Notes under the pieces: generated by a model
Seen by the model: the letters and a program-made list of their open reading frames with translations, nothing else
Databases searched by the model: none
What the model was told of the DNA's origin: nothing
Assembly (NCBI GenBank): GCA_050259615.1
Contig: JBLNAZ010000241.1
Location: forward strand, 1-64,000
Length of the DNA stretch: 64,000 nucleotides
Direction: 5' to 3'
DNA from: JAAXKN01 sp050259615
GTDB lineage: Bacteria > Bacteroidota > Ignavibacteria > Ignavibacteriales > SURF-24
Translations under genes and position numbers: made by a program
Shown: positions 27,063 to 36,300 of the stretch, in pieces
Position numbering within the stretch: the stretch's first letter is position 1
Layout of the letters: every line of letters starts with the position of its first letter

Positions 27063-27582
27063 ACCAACCATAAGTAAGTCCTGCCCCAAGCTGAAAACCC
27101 ATTTTCTGCGCGTTAAACTGGTAGCCGTAGCCAGCATACACGCTTAGACCAAATCCACTCTTAAACTGAATCCCTGGCACCTCAACCTCCTTCTGCACAA
27201 CTTTCTCCTGGATATGATAGCTGAACTTAAATTCATCAATCGGGTCAAGATAGTACCGGGCCATGAACCAGCTTGAATCCTGCCATATGGTGTCGCTCTC
27301 AACGTAAAACATTGTAGTTCCTGCTGGAAAGTATAAAGTGTCTGTATGTTTAATGATAGTCGTATCATGCTTAGTCGGGACTGTGTTATGGTTTGCTGCA
27401 GTTACCGTGTCATGTACAACATAGGGAACCGGAACCTCAACGTAAGTTGTGTCCGGCAGCAATGGGTTCTCCGGCGTAGGCCGGGGGCTTAAAGTGGCCA
27501 TAACAACAATAAGGGCAATCATACAGGCCACAAATACTATAGCAACAAGCGTGTTACTCTTCATTGACTGTTCCTTTGTCAT
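27061..27582 (-). CDS. Envelope-spanning protein with N-terminal TM and C-terminal beta strands (spanin-like candidate)
   Basis: The 173-residue protein has one N-terminal membrane helix ('NTLVAIVFVACMIALIVVMATL'). A proline-rich stretch and a long Thr/His/Val linker with repeated 'DTT'/'HDT' motifs follow. The charged segment 'HIQEKVVQKEVEVPG' comes next, and the C-terminus of alternating aromatic and Gly residues ('SGFGLSVYAGYGYQFNAQKM') ends in 'LTYGW', like outer-membrane beta strands. That layout could link inner and outer membranes. It is the last gene of the late operon and sits with lysis genes, which suggests a spanin role. A DUF6808-like family assignment is possible. It is coupled to the 30-aa gene by an ATGA overlap. 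Confidence 0.7.
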   Translation of the reverse strand: MTKEQSMKSNTLVAIVFVACMIALIVVMATLSPRPTPENPLLPDTTYVEVPVPYVVHDTVTAANHNTVPTKHDTTIIKHTDTLYFPAGTTMFYVESDTIWQDSSWFMARYYLDPIDEFKFSYHIQEKVVQKEVEVPGIQFKSGFGLSVYAGYGYQFNAQKMGFQLGAGLTYGW

Positions 27583-27671
27583 AAAAGCATAATGTTTATA
27601 AGGTTTATAATCGTAACAATTAGAAAGAGGGCCAGTAGGCCCCCTATGCAGAAAGATAAGTCAAGTTTCAT
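27579..27671 (-). CDS. 30-residue membrane peptide in the lysis region
   Basis: ATG at 27671 overlaps the stop of the DUF5664 gene (ATGA). The stop (27581-27579) overlaps the start of the next gene in the same way. The product begins 'MKLDLSFCIGGLLALFLIVT' and ends 'IINLINIMLL'. It is almost one hydrophobic helix with a short N-terminal charge. Double ATGA coupling in a compact phage operon argues strongly that it is translated. Its role may be holin, antiholin or lysis regulation. No family is recognised. Confidence 0.7.
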   Translation of the reverse strand: MKLDLSFCIGGLLALFLIVTIINLINIMLL

Positions 27672-28570
27672 ATACCGTCTTCCCCCTTGTCGTTGAGCCT
27701 TAAGCACTCTGCCAGGCCAGCCGAGCAGCCTTCGCAGTTACCGACGCACTTCTCCACGCTGTTTAACTTATATTTAGCCGGAACCCATAAGGTCTGCTGC
27801 TCCTGGGGCTTCCCGGTATCAATAACCACAACGCCGTCCTGGTAGCCCTGGCATACCTTAAAATCCAATCCCTTGAAATGGATATTGCTTTCGGCAAAAT
27901 ATTTTAAGAGGTCGTAGCTCTGCAGCGTTTCTTTATTTAAGAGCAAAGTGCAAAAAGGGATTTCAGTAACGCACTCGATTGCATTTACCGCCTTCTCCCA
28001 GGCTTTATGAAGACCTATACTGTCCGGGGGTAAATGAGGGTCGCATTTAATCTTGAAGCCGCAGGCTTCTATTTCCATTTCATTCTCCCCTATGCCCTCT
28101 GTGCGCTTGAATAAATGGTCTTTAGTCTCCGAGAGAGTCCCGAAGGCCGTGTCGTAATACGCAAAATCTGAATCTTCTTTAATCTCTTCCGGGTTGACTT
28201 TCTTAAAGCCTTTAAGGGGCTTCGGAAGGTCGTCGAGCTCCGAGGGGAGTATATGTAAATTGACTCTTTCGAGCGTATCTATCGCACAGGCGAAGTTCCA
28301 GAGAGCCGCCGCCAGGTGGTCTTCGTCGTCCAGGCCGGAGAGGGCCTCCAAAGCGTGCCTAATACCACTATCCAAAAACTTTGAGACCGGAATACCTTTC
28401 TCCCAATTCCTATCATTATATTTTTTGGCACCGCGCTCCAAGTGACGGGCCAGTCTCATTAAAGCAAATACCTGGTATAAATCAGTGCGGCCTTTGCCCT
28501 CCGCACAGTCACGAACTGCACCAGTCGAAAACTGGCGTCTTGTTCCAGAGTCATGCAAAGTGTTAATCAT
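27668..28570 (-). CDS. dATP/dGTP diphosphohydrolase-domain protein (DUF5664)
   Basis: The N-terminal ~110 residues of this 300-residue protein carry the DUF5664 motifs 'STGAVRDCAEGKGRTDLYQV', 'LERGAKKYNDRNWEKGIP', 'SKFLDSGIRHALEALSG' and 'DEDHLAAALWNFACAIDT'. This is an all-alpha pyrophosphohydrolase-like fold found in phages, and related enzymes hydrolyse (d)NTPs to monophosphates. The C-terminal 150 residues are unfamiliar and end in a Cys cluster 'CVGNCEGCSAGLAEC' that could bind a metal. Position near lysis genes is unusual for a nucleotide enzyme. No purZ or Z-genome gene is seen, so a role in base replacement is not supported. Confidence 0.8.
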   Translation of the reverse strand: MINTLHDSGTRRQFSTGAVRDCAEGKGRTDLYQVFALMRLARHLERGAKKYNDRNWEKGIPVSKFLDSGIRHALEALSGLDDEDHLAAALWNFACAIDTLERVNLHILPSELDDLPKPLKGFKKVNPEEIKEDSDFAYYDTAFGTLSETKDHLFKRTEGIGENEMEIEACGFKIKCDPHLPPDSIGLHKAWEKAVNAIECVTEIPFCTLLLNKETLQSYDLLKYFAESNIHFKGLDFKVCQGYQDGVVVIDTGKPQEQQTLWVPAKYKLNSVEKCVGNCEGCSAGLAECLRLNDKGEDGI

Positions 28571-28910
28571 CTAATAATTCCTTAGCTTTGTCAATCAATT
28601 CGTTATTTTTCTTTATTACTTCATCAAGCGGCGCCTTGCCCTTTAAGAAGTCTTCTTCGGCTTTCTCTTCCTCGTTAAGAACGTTAAGGACTTCCCTGGC
28701 GCCCTTGTCCAGTAAAACACTGACCCTTCTTTCCATACTTCCGAACTTAAGGCTATAGTGTTTGTGTCCCTCTTCGTGCTCCGGGGGCGTTACCTCATTG
28801 ACCTCAATGCCGGACTGCATGAGCAAGAAGAAGTCTTTTTCCGATATACATTCAGGTACGAACTTAAATAATAACTGAATCATAGCACCTGTATTGCTCA
28901 ACGAGTTCAT
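28563..28910 (-). CDS. Hypothetical phage protein, acidic helical C-terminus
   Basis: ATG 28910 ('MNSLSNTGAMIQLLFKFV') is chosen because GGAGG stands six bases before it. The longer frame starts with TTG. The 115-residue protein has a central 'HYSLKFGSMERRVSVLL' and a charged helical end ('EEKAEEDFLKGKAPLDEVIKK'). It overlaps the DUF5664 gene by 8 bases and is in the same operon. The family is unknown. Confidence 0.6.
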   Translation of the reverse strand: MNSLSNTGAMIQLLFKFVPECISEKDFFLLMQSGIEVNEVTPPEHEEGHKHYSLKFGSMERRVSVLLDKGAREVLNVLNEEEKAEEDFLKGKAPLDEVIKKNNELIDKAKELLDD

Positions 28911-29094
28911 AGTGTCCTCCTTCTTAGGCATATAAATGATATTATGAGAATATTTTAGCAATAAAATGAAACCAGGCTGAAAGAGCCCACCGAATAATAG
29001 AATAGTTTACTGCAGTACCGATTTTGTTTTACGCAACGTTCAAAGTAAAAAAGTCCATTTGCAACTCCTTTCTCCCCTTGCGAAATAACAAATT

Positions 29095-29141
29095 GGTATA
29101 ATGAAGCGTTTAGTGAAGTGCGAACCTAAACTCATTACACC
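29095..29141. repeat. Stem-loop in a 340-bp intergenic region
   Basis: GGTATAATGA pairs with TCATTACACC (one mismatch), then after a small bulge TTTAG pairs with CTAAA, closing a 12-base loop. The region 28911-29249 lies between minus-strand genes and otherwise shows no ORF. It may be a 5' leader structure, an attenuator or a promoter with dyad symmetry. Confidence 0.45.
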
Positions 29142-29249
29142 AGTATGGTAATACTTCAGAAATTCAGAGTCCAGTAAAAAATAAAACACTATTCTTTATA
29201 AGGCTTCCTTTAATGGGACATTTTATCGTCAATGTTCCCGGTCACAATT

Positions 29250-30299
29250 TCAGGCTGCTTCTCTCAAAAAATTATGCGTTTCATAATACTTCATATCAAA
29301 GAACGGGAAGAACTCACACTTGCAGCGGTTTATGGCGCCGTCAATTCCCTGCTGGAATTCCAAGATGCCGCCTCCAACGTGGGCTGCAATTTTCTTCTTT
29401 CTCATAAACGTTGACTGGTCTTGTGTCGTGCCCATTTGTAAGACCCAGCAGTTCCTATAGTAAAAGAAATCGAACTTGTGGTAGTGGCCGATTAAGAGCA
29501 TTTGAGGCTTATGGCCGCCACTAAAACTTTCAACTAACTTCTGCGGAGTATATGATAAAGCGTATGCCGTACCGCCTCCTGCGTGCATGAGCTTCATAAT
29601 GGCGCTCCCATTACGGGCCTTGAATTCAATATCGGCCTCCACGTAGCCCAAATAGTGCAGGTCTGTACGTCCTGCCTTCTGTGCTTTGAGCTCCGCATAC
29701 TCACCGATATTTATGCACTCACGCTGGGCATACCAGCCTTCATGGTCGTCTCCGGCTACGAAATGAGTCGTAATCCCCTGACGCCTGGGGTAATGATTAA
29801 CGAAGTATTCAATCTGGTTGGTCATGCCGAAAACGTGGATTTCATTTTTATTGAATTTGGCTTCTCCGTCAATCCAGTTGCCTCCGTTATAAACGTCGTG
29901 GATTCCCTCCTTCTCAAATATATCATAAAGAGCCTCCAGAACGTCGAGCCTCTCCTTGTTGCTCCCCAGGTGGTTGTCCGAGACAAAGCCTATGCGGTAT
30001 GTTTCATTTTCAAATTTAGAGGTATCAACAACCTTGTGGGCCCCTTCGGTGAATATATTAGAAAGGCCCACCGTGCCCTGTGCCAAAGTGACGTTGTACT
30101 TCTCCTGCTGCAGCACGGACAAAACCTGCTCTATCCTGTAGGGCGGCAGGGAAAATTTATTTGATAATTGAATTAAGGTTTGAGGGGTTCTAAGTTCTTT
30201 TAATATCTCTTCTTTCAGCCTTATCTCCCGTTCGGCCTCTGGAAGAGTAAATATCTTTCGCGGCCTTCCTGGGCCACGCTTCTGTTCTATAGCTTCCAT
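29250..30299 (-). CDS. Calcineurin-like phosphoesterase with AT-hook and winged-helix-like N-terminus
   Basis: The 349-residue protein starts with an AT-hook-like 'KRGPGRPRK' (residues 7-15). A helical segment resembling a winged helix follows (about 30-75, 'TPQTLIQLSNKFSLPPYRIEQVLSVL'). The phosphoesterase domain has 'FVSDNHLGS', 'GGNWIDG', 'AGDDHEG', 'HAGGG' and 'IGHYHK', matching the five metal-binding blocks of the family with Asn-for-Asp in the second. The DNA-binding additions point to a nuclease or DNA-end-processing role. It precedes the DUF5664 gene and follows the endolysin gene. Confidence 0.8.
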   Translation of the reverse strand: MEAIEQKRGPGRPRKIFTLPEAEREIRLKEEILKELRTPQTLIQLSNKFSLPPYRIEQVLSVLQQEKYNVTLAQGTVGLSNIFTEGAHKVVDTSKFENETYRIGFVSDNHLGSNKERLDVLEALYDIFEKEGIHDVYNGGNWIDGEAKFNKNEIHVFGMTNQIEYFVNHYPRRQGITTHFVAGDDHEGWYAQRECINIGEYAELKAQKAGRTDLHYLGYVEADIEFKARNGSAIMKLMHAGGGTAYALSYTPQKLVESFSGGHKPQMLLIGHYHKFDFFYYRNCWVLQMGTTQDQSTFMRKKKIAAHVGGGILEFQQGIDGAINRCKCEFFPFFDMKYYETHNFLREAA

Positions 30300-30303
30300 A
30301 TAA

Positions 30304-30819
30304 TCATATCCTTATCTGTTCGTTTAATCTGTTTTCCCAGCCGTGAAGGTAACGGGTCTTCTTATGATTAAGAAGTGTCAGAATTACGTAAAATGAATTT
30401 AATACGTCACGGTAGGTCTCATAGAACTTAGGGTCAGAGGCAAGCGTAACTTCCAGGGCTCTAAGCGTCACCTGGCCGAACTGTCCGTCAATTACAACCT
30501 GCGGTAAATCGTAGAAATGCCTTAAAGTCGTCTGTAAAACTGACACGGCTACTTCGACGCCCATATTTACGCCTGTGTCGAAGAGCCGTATCATTACCAC
30601 TTTATTCGGTATCTGTTCATAGAGGGGATTCCAGAAGTCGTTATAATAAATCATCTTTGCCCCTTCGCGCGTCAAATGTTTTATGTCAACCTGGGGGTAA
30701 CTTCTTTTTGATATTCCCCAGTTGGTTTCTCCCCCACTGTCTTTGGGGTCGTTGACATATCCCTTCTCGCGTTCCAGCGTGAAGTCAACGGCTTTTATGA
30801 ACCAGTACGGATACTGCAT
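30304..30819 (-). CDS. Endolysin, glycoside hydrolase family 108
   Basis: This 171-residue muramidase has the GH108 N-terminal signature 'FTLEREKGYVNDPKDSGGET', with E18 as the likely catalytic Glu. 'NWGISKRSYP', 'YYNDFWNPL' and 'RLFDTGVNMGVEVAV' follow. The C-terminal half fits the family's peptidoglycan-binding domain ('VVIDGQFGQVTLRALE'). No signal peptide is seen, so release needs a holin. It lies 4 bases from the phosphoesterase gene. Confidence 0.88.
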   Translation of the reverse strand: MQYPYWFIKAVDFTLEREKGYVNDPKDSGGETNWGISKRSYPQVDIKHLTREGAKMIYYNDFWNPLYEQIPNKVVMIRLFDTGVNMGVEVAVSVLQTTLRHFYDLPQVVIDGQFGQVTLRALEVTLASDPKFYETYRDVLNSFYVILTLLNHKKTRYLHGWENRLNEQIRI

Positions 30820-30820
30820 T

Positions 30821-32425
30821 TTAATCCCTCGTTATATAAGTAGTCGAAGCCTGTACCTGGTCATTGGCCTGGGAAACATTGACGCCAGAGAAAGTACCGT
30901 TGTAAGTGCCTGCGTTTGTAAACATTGCAGCATCATCACTTCCGGCCCACTTCATGTGCAGGTCAATCACGGGCACGCCTCCGGTATAACTCTTTGGAAT
31001 ACCTGCAGCAAAGTATTGCGCGGCGTCAAAATCACTCAATGCCAAATTGTCAAAACGGACGTACTGGATTTCACCGATTTGGCCGCCGTAGGGGGTATCA
31101 CCCCAAACGTCCTTGCCTATGATAATCTGACTGTTCGGCCAGCCCATTTCAGCAATCGGGAAGGTGTAGTTGTCAACGTTCACCCCGTCAATATAGAGCT
31201 TCATTGCGGTGCCGGAATATACGAAGGTCGCCAGGTGCCAGTTGGTATCGGAAATACTGTTGTTGCTAAGTGAATGATAAAACTGCGAATAAATCGTTGC
31301 ATAGAGCGTTGCAGTGCCGAAGAATCCGACGTCAATGCCGTAATCGTCCACCCCGGCGTTGTCAACAACCGCACTAAAGAGCAGGAAGTTCTTTGTAGGA
31401 GTGCCGGATAACTTAAACCATACCGACAATGCAAAGTCCTGCTTCTTGACCAGCCTGAATAAATCCATGTATGCGCTGCAGGCTTTGGAAAACCATATCT
31501 TTATCGGCTGGTTGACCGTCGAGGCCGTGGCAGAAAAGACGCTCCTGACTGAATTAAAAGCGTTCTGCGTAAGAGTTATTGAGCCAGTCTTGTCGCCTAT
31601 AGACCAGTTCAGTGTGACGTCTGCCGTATCGGGATAACACTGGAAATGAAAGGCGTACTGGTCGCCCGAATTAAGAGCCGTAATTGCGCTTGAAGGGAGC
31701 GATATAAAGTTCGTCGTAGAATCCCCGGCGCCCGTGACTGTAGCCCTTAGACTATAAGCGCCTTTCTTCGGGTTGGAACTTGAACGCGCTGCAGCGTGGT
31801 TGCCGCCTGTAGCCCATGAGAAGCCCGTGGCCTGTTCAAAGTTCCAGTTGTTATGATTGGTAATCTGGTTTGTAGTGGAAGTAACGTCCAGGCAGTTTAC
31901 GTAACGGTAAACCCTTATTTCGCTGACCACGACGTTGCAGGCTGCGTTGCGTACCAAAAACAGGTTGCCGTCGGTGCCGTCGCAGTAAGAATCAATGATT
32001 TTTGTGCCCGTGGAGTTAATGACGTTTGCACTGCCGGAGCCTCCAAGCTGGACTTTAATGGAGCCGGAATTAACCGTAACTTCAACCTCGACAAGATAAC
32101 GCTCTCCCACGGTCAGTATGTTCTGGCTTACGCCCATTGTGGCGCCGTCGGAAACGATATGGATTGCGTCTGCCGGAGATTCCTCAATGTAGTTGGTGCC
32201 GTTTGAAGTGCCCTGCTTCGTCCAGGAGTTCGGGATTCCTGCAGTCCAGTCCACAAAAGAGTTATTGGCCGCAAGCTGCGTGGACTTGTAGTTGTGTGGC
32301 GCGGTCACGTATTCATCTGTGCCGTTCAAGTCCAAAGCGTAGCCGAAGCGTGTACCCGAAGGGGGCTTCGGGGCCCCCTTCTTTGAGAGCCTTGATAAAT
32401 TAGAGCTTAAGCCTAATCTTAACAT
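30821..32425 (-). CDS. LamG/concanavalin-like tail fibre or adhesin
   Basis: The 534-residue protein starts 'MLRLGLSSNLSRLSKKG'. It has 'ALDLNGTDEYVTAP' and a long beta-rich middle with carbohydrate-binding-module-like features (about 60-330). A LamG-like domain covers about 335-470 ('FALSVWFKLSGTPTKNFLLF', 'ISDTNWHLATFVYSGTAMKLYIDG'). It probably forms part of the virion that contacts host glycans. It lies 2 bases from the endolysin gene. Confidence 0.75.
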   Translation of the reverse strand: MLRLGLSSNLSRLSKKGAPKPPSGTRFGYALDLNGTDEYVTAPHNYKSTQLAANNSFVDWTAGIPNSWTKQGTSNGTNYIEESPADAIHIVSDGATMGVSQNILTVGERYLVEVEVTVNSGSIKVQLGGSGSANVINSTGTKIIDSYCDGTDGNLFLVRNAACNVVVSEIRVYRYVNCLDVTSTTNQITNHNNWNFEQATGFSWATGGNHAAARSSSNPKKGAYSLRATVTGAGDSTTNFISLPSSAITALNSGDQYAFHFQCYPDTADVTLNWSIGDKTGSITLTQNAFNSVRSVFSATASTVNQPIKIWFSKACSAYMDLFRLVKKQDFALSVWFKLSGTPTKNFLLFSAVVDNAGVDDYGIDVGFFGTATLYATIYSQFYHSLSNNSISDTNWHLATFVYSGTAMKLYIDGVNVDNYTFPIAEMGWPNSQIIIGKDVWGDTPYGGQIGEIQYVRFDNLALSDFDAAQYFAAGIPKSYTGGVPVIDLHMKWAGSDDAAMFTNAGTYNGTFSGVNVSQANDQVQASTTYITRD

Positions 32426-32426
32426 T

Positions 32427-32738
32427 TTATACTCCCTTAATGCCTAAAATGGCACCGCTGTGGATTCTGACTGCCGTAAATATACCGTAAAGGACTGTAC
32501 CTGCAGGAACCGTAATGCAGTTATTGGCGTCTGCGGCGTCTGCAAGTTTAGCTGCAGCAAGGGCATTATCTGTACGGCTTGCGTCAGTCAGTGTATGAAA
32601 TTTTGTGTCCGTAAGGACAATAATCGCACGGAGCTTAAGACCTGAAAACGCCTGGGTATTGTCGGATATAAAATGAGTACCCATGCCTGCGAATCCCAGG
32701 TTTAAGGCTTCCTGTTCATTAAGGTCAAATAATCCCAT
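32427..32738 (-). CDS. Small phage structural protein
   Basis: The 103-residue protein begins 'MGLFDLNEQEALNLGF' and has a Gly/Ala/Thr-rich beta-type composition ('CITVPAGTVLYGIFTAVRIHSG'). Similar small proteins accompany tail or decoration proteins. It is one base upstream of the fibre gene. No exact family is known to me. Confidence 0.55.
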   Translation of the reverse strand: MGLFDLNEQEALNLGFAGMGTHFISDNTQAFSGLKLRAIIVLTDTKFHTLTDASRTDNALAAAKLADAADANNCITVPAGTVLYGIFTAVRIHSGAILGIKGV

Positions 32739-32765
32739 TGCTTTTTCTCTGTTTAATAATTAGTG

Positions 32766-33008
32766 TTATTTTTTGAATTCGTCGGGAGATAAGAACGCGA
32801 GCTTGCCCGACTCCAAGAGCGATATGACAATGCCGACTACTATGGCCGCTATGGACGCCAGTGTGATTTCAGCGTCACCCTGGGAAACTCCGAAGGAAAG
32901 AAATACGCCGCCAACGATTTTTAAGAGCCAGCGTACAATCATGCCGACCAGAAGAGATTTCTTACTTTTCAGGACGGTAACAAGAAAATCCTTAACCTGC
33001 TGTAACAT
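32766..33008 (-). CDS. Holin candidate, two membrane helices
   Basis: The 80-residue protein has two hydrophobic segments (about 19-43, 'SLLVGMIVRWLLKIVGGVFL', and 46-66, 'ITLASIAAIVVGIVISLLES') with charged ends ('FLSPDEFKK'). Size, topology and place just before fibre and endolysin genes fit a class II holin that would release the signal-less GH108 enzyme. Confidence 0.65.
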   Translation of the reverse strand: MLQQVKDFLVTVLKSKKSLLVGMIVRWLLKIVGGVFLSFGVSQGDAEITLASIAAIVVGIVISLLESGKLAFLSPDEFKK

Positions 33009-33012
33009 GGTA

Positions 33013-33291
33013 CTATTCCTTTTGTTTATTTGTGTTTTCTATGTACTCTATGCCCTGCTGGGTCATAAAATGTCGCAGGTTGAATTTGATTTCAATTAAG
33101 AGCTCACGGTTGGACTGGTTGGAAGACTTTAATTTTGATACCTCGTCCTGGACTGTAGCCAGTTTTACGTCAACCTGGCTTTTCCAGACAAAGGGGTAAG
33201 CAACTGATACCATAAGCGTCAGAAGTACTGCAAGGAGTGTCACAATTAAATGCAGTTTCTTCATACTGAAAACATATCCGTTCTGCATCAT
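33013..33291 (-). CDS. Small protein with one TM helix and coiled coil
   Basis: The protein has an N-terminal membrane helix ('KLHLIVTLLAVLLTLMVSVAYPFVW'). A coiled coil follows ('ATVQDEVSKLKSSNQSNREL') and a charged tail. The start is uncertain: ATG 33291 or ATG 33261; the frame's TTG at 33303 is least likely. A TM plus periplasmic coiled coil is the design of an i-spanin (Rz-like). It is the first gene after the late promoter at 33330. Confidence 0.6.
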   Translation of the reverse strand: MMQNGYVFSMKKLHLIVTLLAVLLTLMVSVAYPFVWKSQVDVKLATVQDEVSKLKSSNQSNRELLIEIKFNLRHFMTQQGIEYIENTNKQKE

Positions 33292-33329
33292 TTCACCATA
33301 CAAGCAAGTTTAAGAGTACAGTATTTTCG

Positions 33330-33370
33330 TTGGGTAATATAGTAACTAAAAACTTTTTGCGACACACTTC
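33330..33370 (-). promoter_or_regulatory. Putative phage late promoter, copy 4
   Basis: The minus strand reads GAAGTGTGTCGCAAAAAG, then TTTTTAGTTACTATATTACCC. It shares the GAAGT...GCGCAAAA...TTAGT...TATATTACCC layout with three other sites (51515, 54172, 58162), each just before a leftward transcription unit. A CACTTC/GAAGTG dyad overlaps its upstream edge. Confidence 0.6.
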
Positions 33371-33386
33371 GGAAGTGGAGGGGAAG

Positions 33387-36300
33387 TTACCTTCCCCCTC
33401 TTGAACCTCTGCCGCCCGACCTTCCTCCCTGGCCAGAAGAGTCCTTCTTCGGGAATATGGTTATTGTTGCCTCATTTGCAGCGTCGAAACCAGTGGCGAA
33501 TTTGGTAAGTCTTGAAGCCGCACCCAGGCCCGGAAGAACGTTCATTAACCACTGTATTCCGGTTTTCGTTATGCCACGCTTGTTAAAGTTCCCGAACAAG
33601 AATAAGTCAACGTCAGGAATTAAAGGATTTGTAAATGTCCCGGTTCCTGGCAATGGGTTAATATCCCTGGCCACCTGGACTGCATACTTACCTGGGGTTT
33701 TCTTATCCTTTTCATCACGTTCTTTCCCTGTAGTAAGTCTGTGAACATAATTGGCCAGCGTATCACTGATAAAGCTAAACGTAAATGCTATGGCAGCACC
33801 TTTCATAAAGTATTTGGCCCAGCGTGCAGCAAGAGCCGCACGGTCGCCTGACAAGGGTTCCAGTTCCTTAATGATTGAGTTCAGTTCTTTCTCCTGCCCC
33901 TTAAGGTAGTCAACGTATTCCTGAATGAATTTCTTTTCAACGCCTAAGTTGACACCAGGCTCTTTGGCTAACTGCTTATTTAGGACTTCCAGGTTCTTCC
34001 TGTAGTATTCAACGGCGTACAAGGTTTCAACTGGCTTTGCCTCCGGGCTTACACCACGGCGCAAAATAGTCTGTGCTCTTAAACCTTCTGCGCCTTCAAG
34101 CGGCTTAAAGAGCGTTTGAGCAAGTAGCTGAATCTGCCCGAACTTAAACCTTGTGAACATACCGTAAACCCTTGCTGCAGGTGCGTCATAAAAGAAAGGA
34201 CGGTAAGCAGCAGAAGGATTTATCTGTGTACGGCTCGATAAATCAACGCCTTCACGCACGGCCAGTTCAAATGTCTTCTGGTCTTTTAAGACCTCGTTTA
34301 TAGCCTTAAAGTCTTCCATGCCTTTAGCTTTCAACTCTTTGAATTTGCTTGTTTTTACGGCATGGTTTATGACGCCTCCAAGTTCAGTGTATTTCCAGTT
34401 GGTTTTCTCTTCGTACTGGAAGAAGTCTGTGTCACCCACCTTCTCTGCCGCCTTCCCCAGTTTCGTATGGGCCTTAAGAGGGCTTTTGGCAAGCTCTGTA
34501 TAGTAAAGACTTGTACGCTTGATTTCCGCCATTGCATCAGCAAGTTCACCTGTCAGTTCATGGGAAGAATAAGCCTTGTCTGTAAGAGCAATTGCTTCTT
34601 TTGTCATAAACATACGCCCCAACTCTTTTTGAAGACCGTTCTGCGTACCACTCTTTAAGTTGTTCCAAAGAAGAGCGCGGTAAACCGTATTGCGTGCCTT
34701 CTCGATTACTTTCATTATCTTGCCGGAAGCAATCTCCGGGTTCAAGACTGAATCCATGTATCTCATTGCAAGCTGTGTCGAAGGCTTTCCACCTACCTCC
34801 GGCATATCCTTTAAGAAATCTGTGTAGTAATAATCCACCAGGTCTTTGAAGGACAATGCCTTCGTAACGCTGTGAGCGTAGGTATCCATAACGTGCAGCA
34901 AGTCCATATCCAAAGGCATATTGGCCCCTTTACGGACTTTAGTAAAGCGACTGTCAGAAGAGATAAAATGAGCAAGGCTTCTGTAGTCAACGTTCTCCGG
35001 CAGCTTTAAGTCACTTAAGATTGCTTCGAATTCGTTCGCGTTCATTATATGAGTGAAGTAGTCTTCCAAAACCGGGAATCCAGCTTTTTCCAACTCACCT
35101 TTGAAGTAGTCATAGAACTTCACGGCGCGGTCATAAATCTGCGATTCCATTTCAGTCTTGATGTACTTCGTCGAGTTGGCTCTATCTTCCAAAGCCTGAA
35201 TTACATTGCGTCCCATTTGATTAAACTGCAGGAATCCTGTCTTTTCACGGAGCTCTTTTAAGGGGCTTATAAACTCGTCATAAACATTTTTCAGTATATG
35301 CTCGCGCTTATAGTCACCGTTAATGGCACGCATGGCCAGTTCACCGCCAGCCTTCTTGTATTTCTTTACAATGTAGCCCACCTTCTCAATCAGCTTGAAA
35401 TTGTCCTGGGCTTTATTTGCTGTCATTACCTTGTGGCTTCCTAAGTATTCCTCCATTGCGCGGCGAACTTTCTCCTGCTGGGCTTTATCCAGGTTTTTAG
35501 AAATAACCCTGTCAGCAATCTCGGCACGGACTTCCTGCTGCAAGAGGGTAGCTTCCTCCGGCTTTTCCTTCTTGGCTTCTTTTTGCACGGCAGACCAGAT
35601 AACTCTAAGGTGCGGCCTTATGGCATCACCAAACTCCCTGGCCATTTCTCTCGACCAGTCAGTAAAGCGGTCAACTCCACGGGCCATATAGTCGCGTCCT
35701 ACAATCACGTAGTCTTTCATTATCACCGGGTCAAGCCCTCCAACGCCAGCGCCTAATTTATTCAGGTTTTCAATCCCACGCTTTTGTATATCAGTCCTTG
35801 CCTCGTCTGCAGCTTCCATGAGCTTGATTCTTTTCTGAACGTGACGGAGACGCTTTTTCATATCGTGCAAAGTCTCTTCTGCCGTAAAGGGGTCGTCCAA
35901 AGCCTCGACGTACTTTTCCTGCCAATGCTTCTCGGCACGTTTCAATTTTTCCATTTCAGGACTTAACTTTGTCTCTACCTTCGGTGCCTCGGCTTTTGAC
36001 TTTGCCTGGGCTTTAGGCTTCGGCATAGCTTCATAAAGCTCCTTCATTTCAGCACGGCTCATGGGGCGTTCCCCGTGCGTGGCATGGAACTTTCCAACCT
36101 CGCGGTCGGCTGGTATTACTCCGCGCGAAACCTTCTCATAGCGCCCACTGTTACCGTGGAGCTCTGACAAAGTTTCACCTTTTGTCAGGTGGTCATAGAT
36201 GATACCTTTTAAGCGTTCAACGTAAGTGCCTTCGTCACCAACCCCTGTTGCAATTTTCTCCAAAGCCTTCTTAACACGGTCAGACTTCTCACCCATATTC

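Noticed and set aside
27668..28570. DUF5664 protein as evidence of a Z-genome (diaminopurine) phage
   Set aside because: No purZ-like adenylosuccinate synthetase or DpoZ polymerase is seen; purB at 12790 is a host gene far outside the phage.
29583..30164. 193-aa plus-strand ORF
   Set aside because: It is a shadow of the phosphoesterase gene, without ribosome site or domain.
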